This document shows positions 1-6,094 of a DNA stretch of 8,962 nucleotides, piece by piece. The notes beneath the pieces are model-generated. The model was not told the origin of the DNA. It did no database searches and saw only the letters and a program-made list of their open reading frames with translations. The number at the start of each line of letters is the position of its first letter. Positions within the stretch are counted from its first letter, which is position 1. The stretch comes from Thiotrichaceae bacterium (GTDB lineage Bacteria > Pseudomonadota > Gammaproteobacteria > Thiotrichales > Thiotrichaceae), in the NCBI GenBank assembly GCA_027024625.1, contig JALVRY010000442.1, positions 1 through 8,962 of the forward strand, given 5' to 3'. Made by a program: the position numbers and the translations under genes.

Positions 1-1
1 T

Positions 2-85
2 TACACAGAAAGTGGTGACTTTCTTGGTATTGCTTATATGAAACATGAGTATAGCCTCGCACCAAAACGGGTAATGTGTTCCTAA
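2..85 (+). CDS. truB: 3' end of probable tRNA pseudouridine-55 synthase TruB (partial)
   Basis: Only the last 27 codons are present, in the one plus-strand frame that stays open from the window edge to a TAA at 83-85. The peptide contains GDFLGIAYMKHEYSLAPKRVM. This matches the pattern at the extreme C-terminus of TruB proteins: a phenylalanine-hydrophobic-glycine turn, a short strand, then a (L/V)-A-P-(K/R)-R-hydrophobic strand. TruB makes pseudouridine 55 in the T loop of tRNAs. The context supports the call: truB lies directly upstream of rpsO-pnp in E. coli and many gammaproteobacteria, and rpsO-pnp follows on the same strand, though 3.1 kb away. The stop codon lies inside the left tip of the palindromic element at 81-246, so the last residues (MCS) may not be the ancestral end. 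The identification rests on a short peptide plus synteny and is an inference. Confidence 0.
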   Translation, partial: YTESGDFLGIAYMKHEYSLAPKRVMCS

Positions 86-246
86 GTAGGAGGGCATAAT
101 TAATTTAACAATTTACTGGTCTATTTTCCGCTATTCAAGCCATTCTCTCAGTCGCGTAGCTCGGCTATGCTTCTTTGACAATAACTTGACTAGCAAAAAA
201 TATCCTTCGTAAATTTTGTTAAATTAATTATGCTCTCCTACTTAAG
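81..246. mobile_element. MITE-like long imperfect palindrome, 166 bp
   Basis: The outer arms 81-106 and 221-246 are reverse complements at 24 of 26 positions, and the match continues inward after a 2-nt indel (AACAATTTAC against AACAAAATTTAC). A second pair, 121-139 and 185-203, matches with four mismatches. The centre 154-170 forms a 7-bp hairpin (GCGTAGC-TCG-GCTATGC, one G-T pair). All three pairs share a midpoint near 162-164, so the whole element is one long foldback with no coding capacity. No target-site duplication is obvious. It lies between two convergent genes, where its transcript could also end transcription from both sides. Known families of this shape are non-autonomous transposable elements mobilised in trans; which transposase would act here is unknown. 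Confidence 0.
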
Positions 247-257
247 ACTCAAAGATG

Positions 258-1289
258 CTATTCACCAATATAAACTAAAGTTCCAACAGGAGCTTCTTGG
301 AATAATTCAATAACCTGTTTGTTTTTCATACGGATGCAGCCATGTGAAGCGGGTTTTCCGATAAGTCCTTCTTCCTGTGTACCATGAATATAGATATAGC
401 GACGATGCGAGTCCACATTGCCCCCTTTATTTTTCCCTTGCTCCAGACCATCTAGCCATAGAATACGACTGGTAACTAGGTCGGCGGCAGTGTCTTTATC
501 TTGTTTAAGAATTTTAGCGATTCTGCCAGTATTGGATCGAGCGATAAATATCGAGCCTAGCTCGGCATTATCACCAAATCGATTGCTAATAACATGAGCA
601 CCTAAAGGCGTTTGATCACTTCCAGCTTGATTTCCTACACCTTTAATAGCGGTTGATACTGGATATTTTGTTATTAGCTTATTATCGGAACGATAAAGAA
701 ATAGTGTTTGCTGGCTAACATCGACCAAAATAATATTATTACTTGCATACGCAGGATAAGACTTTCGGAGCTGTGCTAGCAATATTGCGTGGTTATTATC
801 ATCGATAATATCGTTACTTTTATTTGAGGAAAGAGGAGGGGCTGAAGTTAGCGGAGCGATATATTTATCAAAATATTCTTGATAGGTTGTTTTGTCGCTG
901 GAAGTGTAGCCTTCTTGTATTTGCCATCTATCATTAATCATTTTCAGCCAAAGAAAGCCATTAAAGTGTTGTGGCTTTTTATTTATCGTAAAATCAATAT
1001 TTAGGTAGATAATGGCAGCGTTGGCATCACTATATTCTTCTCTTATGGCGTTTAGTTTAATGTCAGCAAGACTTTTACAGCGTTCTAAGCGATATTTAGG
1101 ACGTAAAAGAAGAGCTGCCGCACAGTTTTTATCTATAATGTTTTGGTAGAATTGTTTGACTGTTTTGCTGGGAGCTTCAATTGTAACGTGGCTTTTAGTG
1201 CCCTCTTCTTTTGGTGTGGAATCATTACATGCGGATAAGATACTAATTAAACAGCTAATAATAATGATGTGTATAAGATGATTTTTCAT
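258..1289 (-). CDS. Lipoprotein L,D-transpeptidase (YkuD domain) with N-terminal NTF2-like region
   Basis: The protein has 343 residues. The N-terminus is a lipoprotein signal with lipobox L-S-A-C and lipidated Cys21; the +2 residue is Asn, not Asp, so outer-membrane sorting is expected. Residues about 40-128 resemble a small NTF2-like alpha/beta fold (weak call). Residues about 184-343 form a YkuD L,D-transpeptidase domain, with HGT at 302-304 and the catalytic SHGCIRM box at 315-321 (nucleophile Cys318, His302 and His316 nearby). Such enzymes cut an acyl-donor stem tetrapeptide and make 3-3 crosslinks, attach lipoproteins to peptidoglycan, or release them. Which activity applies here cannot be read from sequence. 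It starts 16 nt after the stop of the TIR gene with only a weak AGGA far upstream, so translation is probably coupled to it. Its 3' end is 11 bp from the palindromic element. Confidence 0.
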   Translation of the reverse strand: MKNHLIHIIIISCLISILSACNDSTPKEEGTKSHVTIEAPSKTVKQFYQNIIDKNCAAALLLRPKYRLERCKSLADIKLNAIREEYSDANAAIIYLNIDFTINKKPQHFNGFLWLKMINDRWQIQEGYTSSDKTTYQEYFDKYIAPLTSAPPLSSNKSNDIIDDNNHAILLAQLRKSYPAYASNNIILVDVSQQTLFLYRSDNKLITKYPVSTAIKGVGNQAGSDQTPLGAHVISNRFGDNAELGSIFIARSNTGRIAKILKQDKDTAADLVTSRILWLDGLEQGKNKGGNVDSHRRYIYIHGTQEEGLIGKPASHGCIRMKNKQVIELFQEAPVGTLVYIGE

Positions 1290-1305
1290 GCCTAATTTTT
1301 GTATC

Positions 1306-2715
1306 CTATTGTCTTCTTAAAAAGGCATCAAAAACGTAGCCCGTTTTACCTTCGTATTCAATTTCTACCCAATATCCTTTTTTACCCGCAACAGATTGTT
1401 TGTTACTAGCTCCCTTGATGAATATAACGGTACTTCCTTTCTTTGCCTTAGCAATGACCTTACCTGTGACATCGGGAGATGAGCGGATATTTAGTGCTGG
1501 ATTGGCTATAACGGTGTACTTAAGAACTTCTTGAGCTGTATCGGTGGTGTTACCTTCATCTGGCGTAAATTCATCAATGCGTTGAAGATAGGCACTAAAA
1601 GCATAAGCTCTACTTTTTTTATAATGGACTTCAAGCCAATAGCCTGCTTTTCCATTAATTATTTCTTCCTCACTAGCGACTTTAGTTGCTTTGATTTTTC
1701 CGCCATAGGGCACAAGACCAATACGCTTTCCTGATTTTTTCGGCAGCTTTCGTATTTTTAATGAAGGCTTTGCTGTAACTACAAACCAATATTCCTCAGG
1801 TGTGTTGGGTTCTTCTGTATTTTGTTCATCTTGATTATTTTGATTTGCCGCGTTGGCAGCTGCCTCTTTTTCTGCGGCAATACGTTGTCTTTCTGCCTCC
1901 TGAGCATTGACCAGTTGTTGATCCTTCTCTGCTTGTAGTTTCTCTTTTTCAGCCTGAATATCTAGAAGCTCTTGCTCTCGTTGGAGGCGTTTTCTCTCCT
2001 CCTCCGCTCTTTGCTCTTCAGTTAAATCTGCTCGGGCTTGAAGCTCTTTTTGCTTGGCAAGAGCGGCATTTAATTGTGCTTCTTTTTCTGCCAGTATTTG
2101 AATATTTTGATCTGTATTCGTCGTGGTATTAGTGTTAGATAGTGGATCAATTATTTTAAAAATAATGAGTAGCAGGGCAATTCCAATCAAAACGGCTGCA
2201 ATATTCTTAAAAGATATTGCTTTGTTTGTAGACTCGGGAGAAGGCTGTGGTTTGGAAGCTGCCTGTTTTTGTTTGGGTGTTGTTTTTGGGTGCTTTTTGA
2301 CTGGAGGTGTGGGAGCGGGGGATGACATATAAGGGCTTATTGATGCCACAATACGTTGAAAATCTTCAGAGGAGGTATCACCGTCCCAGTTAATTAATGG
2401 AGCGACTTGGGTTCGTCTAAATGCAAGTGGAAGTGATTTAAACTCATCAATTTGGATGGGGATAAGTATATTGTTGTTTTTTCCCTCAGCCGCTTCAATT
2501 CTAACCCATTGAGAATTTATTGAGTTATGTGACCAGAGTACAACGACACAAGTTGCACCATCGAGAGCTTGCTCAATAACATCATCAAAACTTTTACCGG
2601 GTGGAATTTCTCGATCCCACCATACATCCCAGCCAATGTTTTCGAATGCATTAGCTAACAGTTTGGCTTGTGCTATATCTTTCCTTGAATAACTTAAAAA
2701 TATATGTCCGCTCAT
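1306..2715 (-). CDS. TIR domain - transmembrane - coiled coil - two SH3b domains protein
   Basis: The gene encodes 469 residues from the second of two adjacent ATGs. GAGG lies 5 nt upstream of that ATG but only 2 nt from the first (2716-2718). Residues 3 to about 128 are a TIR domain: strand A with FLSYSR, WWDREIPPGKSF as the BB loop, and W-V-R-I-E (Trp70, Glu74) at the place of the catalytic glutamate in NAD-cleaving TIRs such as SARM1. A Pro/Lys-rich linker precedes one hydrophobic helix (about 172-187). Then comes a charged heptad-like coiled coil (about 208-288) rich in Glu, Lys, Gln and Ala, and two bacterial SH3 domains (about 309-380 and 398-467), each with a V-x-A-x-P-x-L-x-I-R start. 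Positive residues before the helix suggest a cytoplasmic TIR and periplasmic SH3b domains. It is the first gene of an operon with the L,D-transpeptidase. An envelope-sensing effector or scaffold is inferred, not shown. Confidence 0.
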   Translation of the reverse strand: MSGHIFLSYSRKDIAQAKLLANAFENIGWDVWWDREIPPGKSFDDVIEQALDGATCVVVLWSHNSINSQWVRIEAAEGKNNNILIPIQIDEFKSLPLAFRRTQVAPLINWDGDTSSEDFQRIVASISPYMSSPAPTPPVKKHPKTTPKQKQAASKPQPSPESTNKAISFKNIAAVLIGIALLLIIFKIIDPLSNTNTTTNTDQNIQILAEKEAQLNAALAKQKELQARADLTEEQRAEEERKRLQREQELLDIQAEKEKLQAEKDQQLVNAQEAERQRIAAEKEAAANAANQNNQDEQNTEEPNTPEEYWFVVTAKPSLKIRKLPKKSGKRIGLVPYGGKIKATKVASEEEIINGKAGYWLEVHYKKSRAYAFSAYLQRIDEFTPDEGNTTDTAQEVLKYTVIANPALNIRSSPDVTGKVIAKAKKGSTVIFIKGASNKQSVAGKKGYWVEIEYEGKTGYVFDAFLRRQ

Positions 2716-2726
2716 CATTGCCTCAA
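2710..2726 (-). promoter_or_regulatory. Ribosome binding site deciding the TIR gene start
   Basis: On the minus strand the sequence reads TTGAGGCAATGATGAGC. The GAGG core is 2 nt from the first ATG and 5 nt from the second, so the second ATG is better placed. The protein would differ by one methionine only. Confidence 0.
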
Positions 2727-2890
2727 TGAAGCTTGTAACCTGAATTCGTTTTGTTTTAGCGATTATTTATGACTTATTTCATTTTTCATTTAGTCATTCC
2801 ACAGAGTATAGTTTTATTTTTGATAATTGCTTGGGCAATCTAGGGTTCAAGATAGAATATGGAAATGTAATGATTGGTGGATAATTAAGA

Positions 2891-2952
2891 CCTGAATCCG
2901 TGATTTCAATGCAGATAACAGGGGGTAAAATATTGGTTTAGCACGGAATTTT
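2891..2952. repeat. Dispersed palindrome, degenerate copy 1 (left arm intact)
   Basis: CCTGAATCCGTGATTTCA at 2891-2908 matches the left arm of the perfect copy at 7691-7736 except for two substitutions. A possible decayed right arm, AGCACGGAATTTT, lies at 2940-2952. The interior is unlike the other copies, so this copy is either broken or has an insertion. Confidence 0.
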
Positions 2953-3004
2953 AAAAGATCTTAGTTTCACCCTTCAGCTAGACGGGCATTTTTTAAACTT
3001 GTGA

Positions 3005-3052
3005 TGAATCAATAGCTTATTCACTGTGCTGTAGTGACGTCACGAATTCAGG
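3005..3052. repeat. Dispersed palindrome, degenerate copy 2
   Basis: The centre TTCACTGTGCTGTAGTGA differs by one base from the same stretch of the 7691-7736 copy. The right arm ends in GTCACGAATTCAGG and the left arm is TGAATC with a few inserted bases. It sits just upstream of the rpsO promoter region and is the element closest to rpsO. Confidence 0.
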
Positions 3053-3074
3053 CAAAATAAAACTGATAAATAAA

Positions 3075-3140
3075 TTGACTTTACGACTAACAATGTAGGC
3101 AATACAGTGTTAAAATCGCCCGTCTTTCACGCTATAGGGT
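3075..3140 (+). promoter_or_regulatory. Probable rpsO promoter region (boxes ambiguous)
   Basis: TTGACT at 3075-3080 is a good -35 candidate, but no good -10 lies 17 nt away. Alternatives are TTTACG (3080-3085) with TACAGT (3103-3108), spacing 17, or TTAAAA (3110-3115) with TATAGG (3133-3138), spacing 17. TAAAATCGCCC at 3111-3121 resembles a -10 box with a GC-rich discriminator, as found at growth-rate-controlled promoters. A local promoter is needed because the genes upstream are on the other strand. Confidence 0.
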
Positions 3141-3164
3141 AATGTTTGCTCTATGGTATTTTAA

Positions 3165-3204
3165 ATTGTGCAAAATAAAGCACACAATCTGGAGCTTAGG
3201 ACGA
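3165..3204 (+). promoter_or_regulatory. rpsO leader hairpin and ribosome binding site
   Basis: ATTGTGC (3165-3171) can pair with GCACACAAT (3180-3188) with a small bulge, just ahead of GGAG (3191-3194) and TTAGGA (3196-3201). E. coli S15 represses its own translation by binding a pseudoknot around this site. Whether this leader folds the same way is inference. Confidence 0.
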
Positions 3205-3474
3205 ATGTCTCTGAATGCAGAAACTAAGGCGAAAATCGTAGAGGAATATCGCCAGTCAGATACTGACACCGGGTCGCCGGAGGTACAAGTTGCGTTGTTA
3301 ACAGCCAACATTAAACACCTTACCGAGCATTTCAAAAAACACATCCATGACCATCACTCACGTCGTGGCTTGCTAAAAATGGTTAATCAGCGTCGTAAGC
3401 TGCTTGATTATTTAAATGGTAAGGACTCAGAGCGTTATAAAGCACTGATCAAGCGTTTAGGTCTACGTCGTTAG
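3205..3474 (+). CDS. rpsO: 30S ribosomal protein S15
   Basis: The protein has 89 residues, exactly the usual S15 length. The start is the ATG at 3205 ([12 protein letters not shown]), 3 nt after TTAGGA; an in-frame ATG at 3142 would add a 21-residue extension foreign to the family. The hallmark run [14 protein letters not shown] (23-36) and the H-x3[12 protein letters not shown] segment are intact. These include His42, Asp49 and Ser52 at the positions that contact the 16S rRNA three-way junction. S15 binds early to the central domain of 16S rRNA and helps form bridges to the 50S subunit. It is followed by a strong terminator and then pnp, the standard order. Its usual upstream neighbour truB is here displaced by a 3.1-kb block, so it must rely on its own promoter. 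Identification is secure. Confidence 0.
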   Translation: MSLNAETKAKIVEEYRQSDTDTGSPEVQVALLTANIKHLTEHFKKHIHDHHSRRGLLKMVNQRRKLLDYLNGKDSERYKALIKRLGLRR

Positions 3475-3490
3475 TCGATAGTAAACCCAT

Positions 3491-3518
3491 AAAAACACCG
3501 CATTTATGCGGTGTTTTT
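3491..3518 (+). terminator. Rho-independent terminator after rpsO
   Basis: A perfect 12-bp stem, AAAAACACCGCA with TGCGGTGTTTTT, and a TTTA loop end in a run of five T residues. It lies 17 nt after the rpsO stop. The matching A run makes it potentially active on both strands. Some readthrough or a separate promoter must serve pnp. Confidence 0.
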
Positions 3519-3540
3519 GTATTAGATTTAAGATCACGCA

Positions 3541-3622
3541 GGAAGGTTGTTGAAAAGTTTTTACATAGTGAAGGGATAAGCCTTGCCCTACTTAGGTAGT
3601 GAGAATTTTTCAACAACCTGCC
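3541..3622. repeat. MITE-like inverted repeat in the pnp leader, about 82 bp
   Basis: AGGTTGTTGAAAA (3544-3556) is the exact reverse complement of TTTTCAACAACCT (3607-3619). One mismatch further out, GG pairs with CC (3541-3542 with 3621-3622). Inside, GTTTTTAC can pair with GTGAGAAT using G-U pairs, and AGGG (3571-3574) with CCCT (3586-3589). It has no coding capacity. It would form a long hairpin in rpsO-pnp readthrough RNA, in the place where E. coli pnp has its RNase III cleavage stem. It may be a transposon-derived element, because GTTGTTGAAAAA-like ends occur in some insertion sequences. Confidence 0.
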
Positions 3623-3684
3623 AGTGAAAAGTACAAAAGTAAAAGAACATGAAGTTATGTTCTGTAAAATTAAATAGGTAAAAA

Positions 3685-5772
3685 ATGTCAAAAGTAACAA
3701 AATCATTTGAATATGGCGGTCGTACCGTCACCATCGAAACAGGCGAAATCGCACGTCAAGCATCTGCAACTGTCATGGTTAATGTTGACGATACTGTTGT
3801 TATGGTTGCTGCAACAGGCAAGCAATCATCAGATGAAGTTAGAGATTTCTTCCCGCTAACCGTCAACTACATGGAAAAATTCTATGCAGCGGGTCGTATT
3901 CCTGGCAGTTTCTTCAAACGTGAAGGTCGTCCATCAGAAGGTGAAACATTAACTTCTCGCCTAATGGATCGCCCAATCCGTCCATTATTCCCAAAAGGCT
4001 TCCGTAACGACGTACAAGTTGTTGCAACAGTAATCTCTAGCAACCCAGAAGTTGATGCTGAAATCGTAGCAATGATCGGCTCATCCGCGGCATTAGCTAT
4101 CTCTGGTATGCCATTCAATGGTCCAGTGGGTGCTGCTCGTGTAGGCTATATTGATGGTGAATACAAACTAAACCCAAGCACATCTGAACTTGAAAATTCT
4201 GATCTTGATCTTGTGGTTGCAGGAACAAAAGATGCCGTATTGATGGTTGAATCTGAAGCTAACGGTCTCTCTGAAGAAGTCATGCTAGGTGCGGTTATTT
4301 TCGGTCACGATGAGATGCAAACAGTTATCACCGCAATCAACGAGCTAAAAGAAGAAGTCAACAAAGAGCCTTGGGATTGGACTGCACCAGAAGAAAATGA
4401 AGAGCTAACCAAAGCAGTATTCGATTTCTGCGAAGCTGATCTTGATGCGGCATTTAAAATCACTGAAAAGCTAGAGCGTTTAGACACAGTCAGTGCCATC
4501 AAACGTGCAATGAAAGCCGAGCTAATGACAGAAGAAACAGGCTATTCTGAAAGTGATTTAGAAAGTGCCTTTGAAAAATGCGAAAAGAAAGTCGTTCGTG
4601 GCAGCATATTAGCAGGCAACCCGCGTATTGATGGTCGTGATAACAAAACAGTTCGACCAATTAGCGTGCGTACAGGCGTATTGCCTCGTACACATGGCTC
4701 TGCACTCTTCACGCGTGGTGAAACTCAGGCGCTAGTCGTAACAACACTCGGTACAGAACGTGAAGCACAAAAAATCGATGCACTAAATGGCGAAAAGAAA
4801 GATCACTTCTTATTCCACTATAATTTCCCTCCATACTGCGTAGGCGAAACAGGCATGGTCGGCTCACCAAAGCGTCGTGAAATTGGTCATGGTCGTTTAG
4901 CTAAGCGTGGTGTACTAGCTGTAATGCCTAGTGTAGACGACTTCCCATACACCATCCGTTGTGTATCTGAAATCACAGAATCTAACGGCTCTAGCTCAAT
5001 GGCAAGTGTCTGTGGTAGCTCACTGTCGATGATGGACGCAGGCGTACCACTGAAAGCCCCAGTCGCAGGTGTTGCAATGGGATTGATCAAAGAAGGCGAC
5101 GACTTTGCCGTACTAACCGACATCTTAGGCGACGAAGATCATCTAGGCGATATGGACTTTAAAGTAGCGGGAACTGCCGATGGCATTAACGCACTGCAAA
5201 TGGATATCAAGATCGACGGCATTACCCGTGAAATCATGGAGATTGCGCTAGCACAAGCTAAAGATGCTCGACTTTCTATCCTCGACGACATGAATAAAGT
5301 CATCAGTGAGCCAAGTGCAGAGCTATCTGCCTATGCACCTCGCTACGTCACCATGAAAATCAACCCAGAGAAGATTCGTGAAGTCATCGGTAAAGGCGGT
5401 GAGACTATTCGCTCAATCACTGAGCAGACATCAGCAACGGTTGATCTTGATGATAAGGGTAACATCAAAATTGCCGCAGTGAATGCATCTGATGCCAACG
5501 CAGCAAAAGCCATGATCGAAGAGATTACTGCTGATGTTGAAGTTAACAAAATCTATGATGGTAAAGTGGCACGTATCATGGACTTTGGTGCATTCGTAAC
5601 CATCCTACCGGGTAAAGACGGCTTACTACACATCTCACAAATCAGCAAAGAGCGTGTAGAAAAAGTCACAGACTACCTAAACGAAGGCGATGATGTACGC
5701 GTAAAAGTAACCGAAATTGATCGTCAAGGTCGTATGCGTTTAAGTGTTACAGCGATTGAAGAAGGTGAGTAA
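3685..5772 (+). CDS. pnp: Polyribonucleotide nucleotidyltransferase (PNPase)
   Basis: The protein has 695 residues; E. coli PNPase has 711, so the C-terminal tail is shorter. It is a phosphorolytic 3'-to-5' exoribonuclease acting as a trimer, often in the RNA degradosome. Domain order is complete: first RNase PH core (about 1-140, with [12 protein letters not shown] at 76-87), helical linker domain (about 240-305), catalytic RNase PH core (about 315-545), KH domain (about 555-612, GKGG loop at 569-572) and S1 domain (about 622-690). The active-site run [11 protein letters not shown] (483-493) supplies Asp485, Asp491 and Lys493, equivalent to E. coli Asp486, Asp492 and Lys494. The ATG at 3685 has only a weak AGGT upstream, which fits a translationally regulated leader. 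Two hairpins follow the stop. Its codon choice is visibly more GC-rich than that of the genes further downstream. Confidence 0.
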   Translation: MSKVTKSFEYGGRTVTIETGEIARQASATVMVNVDDTVVMVAATGKQSSDEVRDFFPLTVNYMEKFYAAGRIPGSFFKREGRPSEGETLTSRLMDRPIRPLFPKGFRNDVQVVATVISSNPEVDAEIVAMIGSSAALAISGMPFNGPVGAARVGYIDGEYKLNPSTSELENSDLDLVVAGTKDAVLMVESEANGLSEEVMLGAVIFGHDEMQTVITAINELKEEVNKEPWDWTAPEENEELTKAVFDFCEADLDAAFKITEKLERLDTVSAIKRAMKAELMTEETGYSESDLESAFEKCEKKVVRGSILAGNPRIDGRDNKTVRPISVRTGVLPRTHGSALFTRGETQALVVTTLGTEREAQKIDALNGEKKDHFLFHYNFPPYCVGETGMVGSPKRREIGHGRLAKRGVLAVMPSVDDFPYTIRCVSEITESNGSSSMASVCGSSLSMMDAGVPLKAPVAGVAMGLIKEGDDFAVLTDILGDEDHLGDMDFKVAGTADGINALQMDIKIDGITREIMEIALAQAKDARLSILDDMNKVISEPSAELSAYAPRYVTMKINPEKIREVIGKGGETIRSITEQTSATVDLDDKGNIKIAAVNASDANAAKAMIEEITADVEVNKIYDGKVARIMDFGAFVTILPGKDGLLHISQISKERVEKVTDYLNEGDDVRVKVTEIDRQGRMRLSVTAIEEGE

Positions 5773-5801
5773 TTAACTCCCGCATCATGCATCGTATGTA
5801 G

Positions 5802-5822
5802 CAACAAGGCACTGCCTTGTTG
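5802..5822 (+). terminator. First hairpin of a tandem pair after pnp
   Basis: A perfect 9-bp stem, CAACAAGGC with GCCTTGTTG, and an ACT loop lie 29 nt after the pnp stop. No T run follows, so it is more likely a 3'-end RNA-stabilising stem or a helper for the terminator just downstream than a full terminator. Confidence 0.
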
Positions 5823-5825
5823 TAA

Positions 5826-5868
5826 GCACATAAAAAAGGGCTTCCAACTGGAAGCCTTTTTTATGTGC
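5826..5868 (+). terminator. Rho-independent terminator after pnp
   Basis: A 19-bp stem with one bulged G (GCACATAAAAAAGGGCTTCC with GGAAGCCTTTTTTATGTGC) and an AACT loop. The stem contains A6 and T6 tracts, so it could work in both directions. It marks the end of the rpsO-pnp unit and the start of the accessory region. Confidence 0.
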
Positions 5869-6055
5869 GTATCAAAGCAATACAATTGGTCAGGATAAGG
5901 TATATGCTATATTCCAGTATGGCCAATACAAAAGCAGCGACTCCTTCAACAATACAACTAACAAGCAGGCAGCCCCTAGATATTAAGAAACTTTGATTCT
6001 TTCGATAGTTGCTTCTGCATTGCTCTAATATTCGCTATCCTTGACCCTATGCACT

Positions 6056-6074
6056 TACTGATATGAATTCAGTA
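6056..6074. promoter_or_regulatory. Small palindrome ahead of the metalloprotease gene
   Basis: TACTGA (6056-6061) and TCAGTA (6069-6074) are perfect 6-bp arms around a 7-nt spacer. It lies 20 nt before the start codon and overlaps the only plausible -10 region, so an operator is possible. Support is weak, as such short palindromes are common by chance. Confidence 0.
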
Positions 6075-6094
6075 TATTTATCTTGAGAAAAGCA

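Larger units (their letters stand above)
2719..3204. other. Gene-free 486-bp region with degraded palindromic repeats and rpsO leader
   Basis: I see no credible open reading frame on either strand. The stretch holds a small hairpin (2826-2830 with 2835-2839), one well-kept left arm of the dispersed palindrome (2891-2908) and a fuller degenerate copy (3005-3052). At 2739-2748 a 10-bp piece (CCTGAATTCG) is the exact reverse complement of the outer end of that copy. The last 130 bases should contain the rpsO promoter and leader. The region also has to hold the divergent promoter of the TIR operon, but I could not assign convincing boxes for it. Confidence 0.
5773..6094. other. 322-bp intergenic region downstream of pnp
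   Basis: The first 100 bases hold two tandem hairpins that end pnp transcription. From 5870 to 6040 I see nothing recognisable. A possible -35 (TTGACC, 6041-6046) with a poor short-spaced TATGAA (6062-6067) and a small palindrome at 6056-6074 lie ahead of the next gene. Confidence 0.

Noticed and set aside
81..246. Target-site duplication around the 166-bp element
   Set aside because: The flanks TGTGTT and ACTCAA do not match; no direct repeat can be claimed.
1531..2332. Short plus-strand frames opposite the TIR gene
   Set aside because: They are antisense to clear domains; the cysteine- and phenylalanine-rich translations are typical of shadow frames.
3142..3204. Longer rpsO reading frame starting at 3142
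   Set aside because: The extra 21 residues are not part of the S15 family, and the ATG at 3205 has a proper ribosome site and gives exactly 89 residues.
3449..3706. Minus-strand frame across the rpsO-pnp gap
   Set aside because: It crosses the terminator and the inverted repeat and has no start context; its hydrophobic start comes from AT-rich leader DNA.
3882..5549. Open frames on the minus strand inside pnp
   Set aside because: They are antisense shadows of a well-conserved enzyme gene, with no ribosome sites or family features.
6083..6094. TTG start for the metalloprotease
   Set aside because: The TTG overlaps the only GAG ribosome site, and the ATG at 6095 gives a standard lipoprotein signal.
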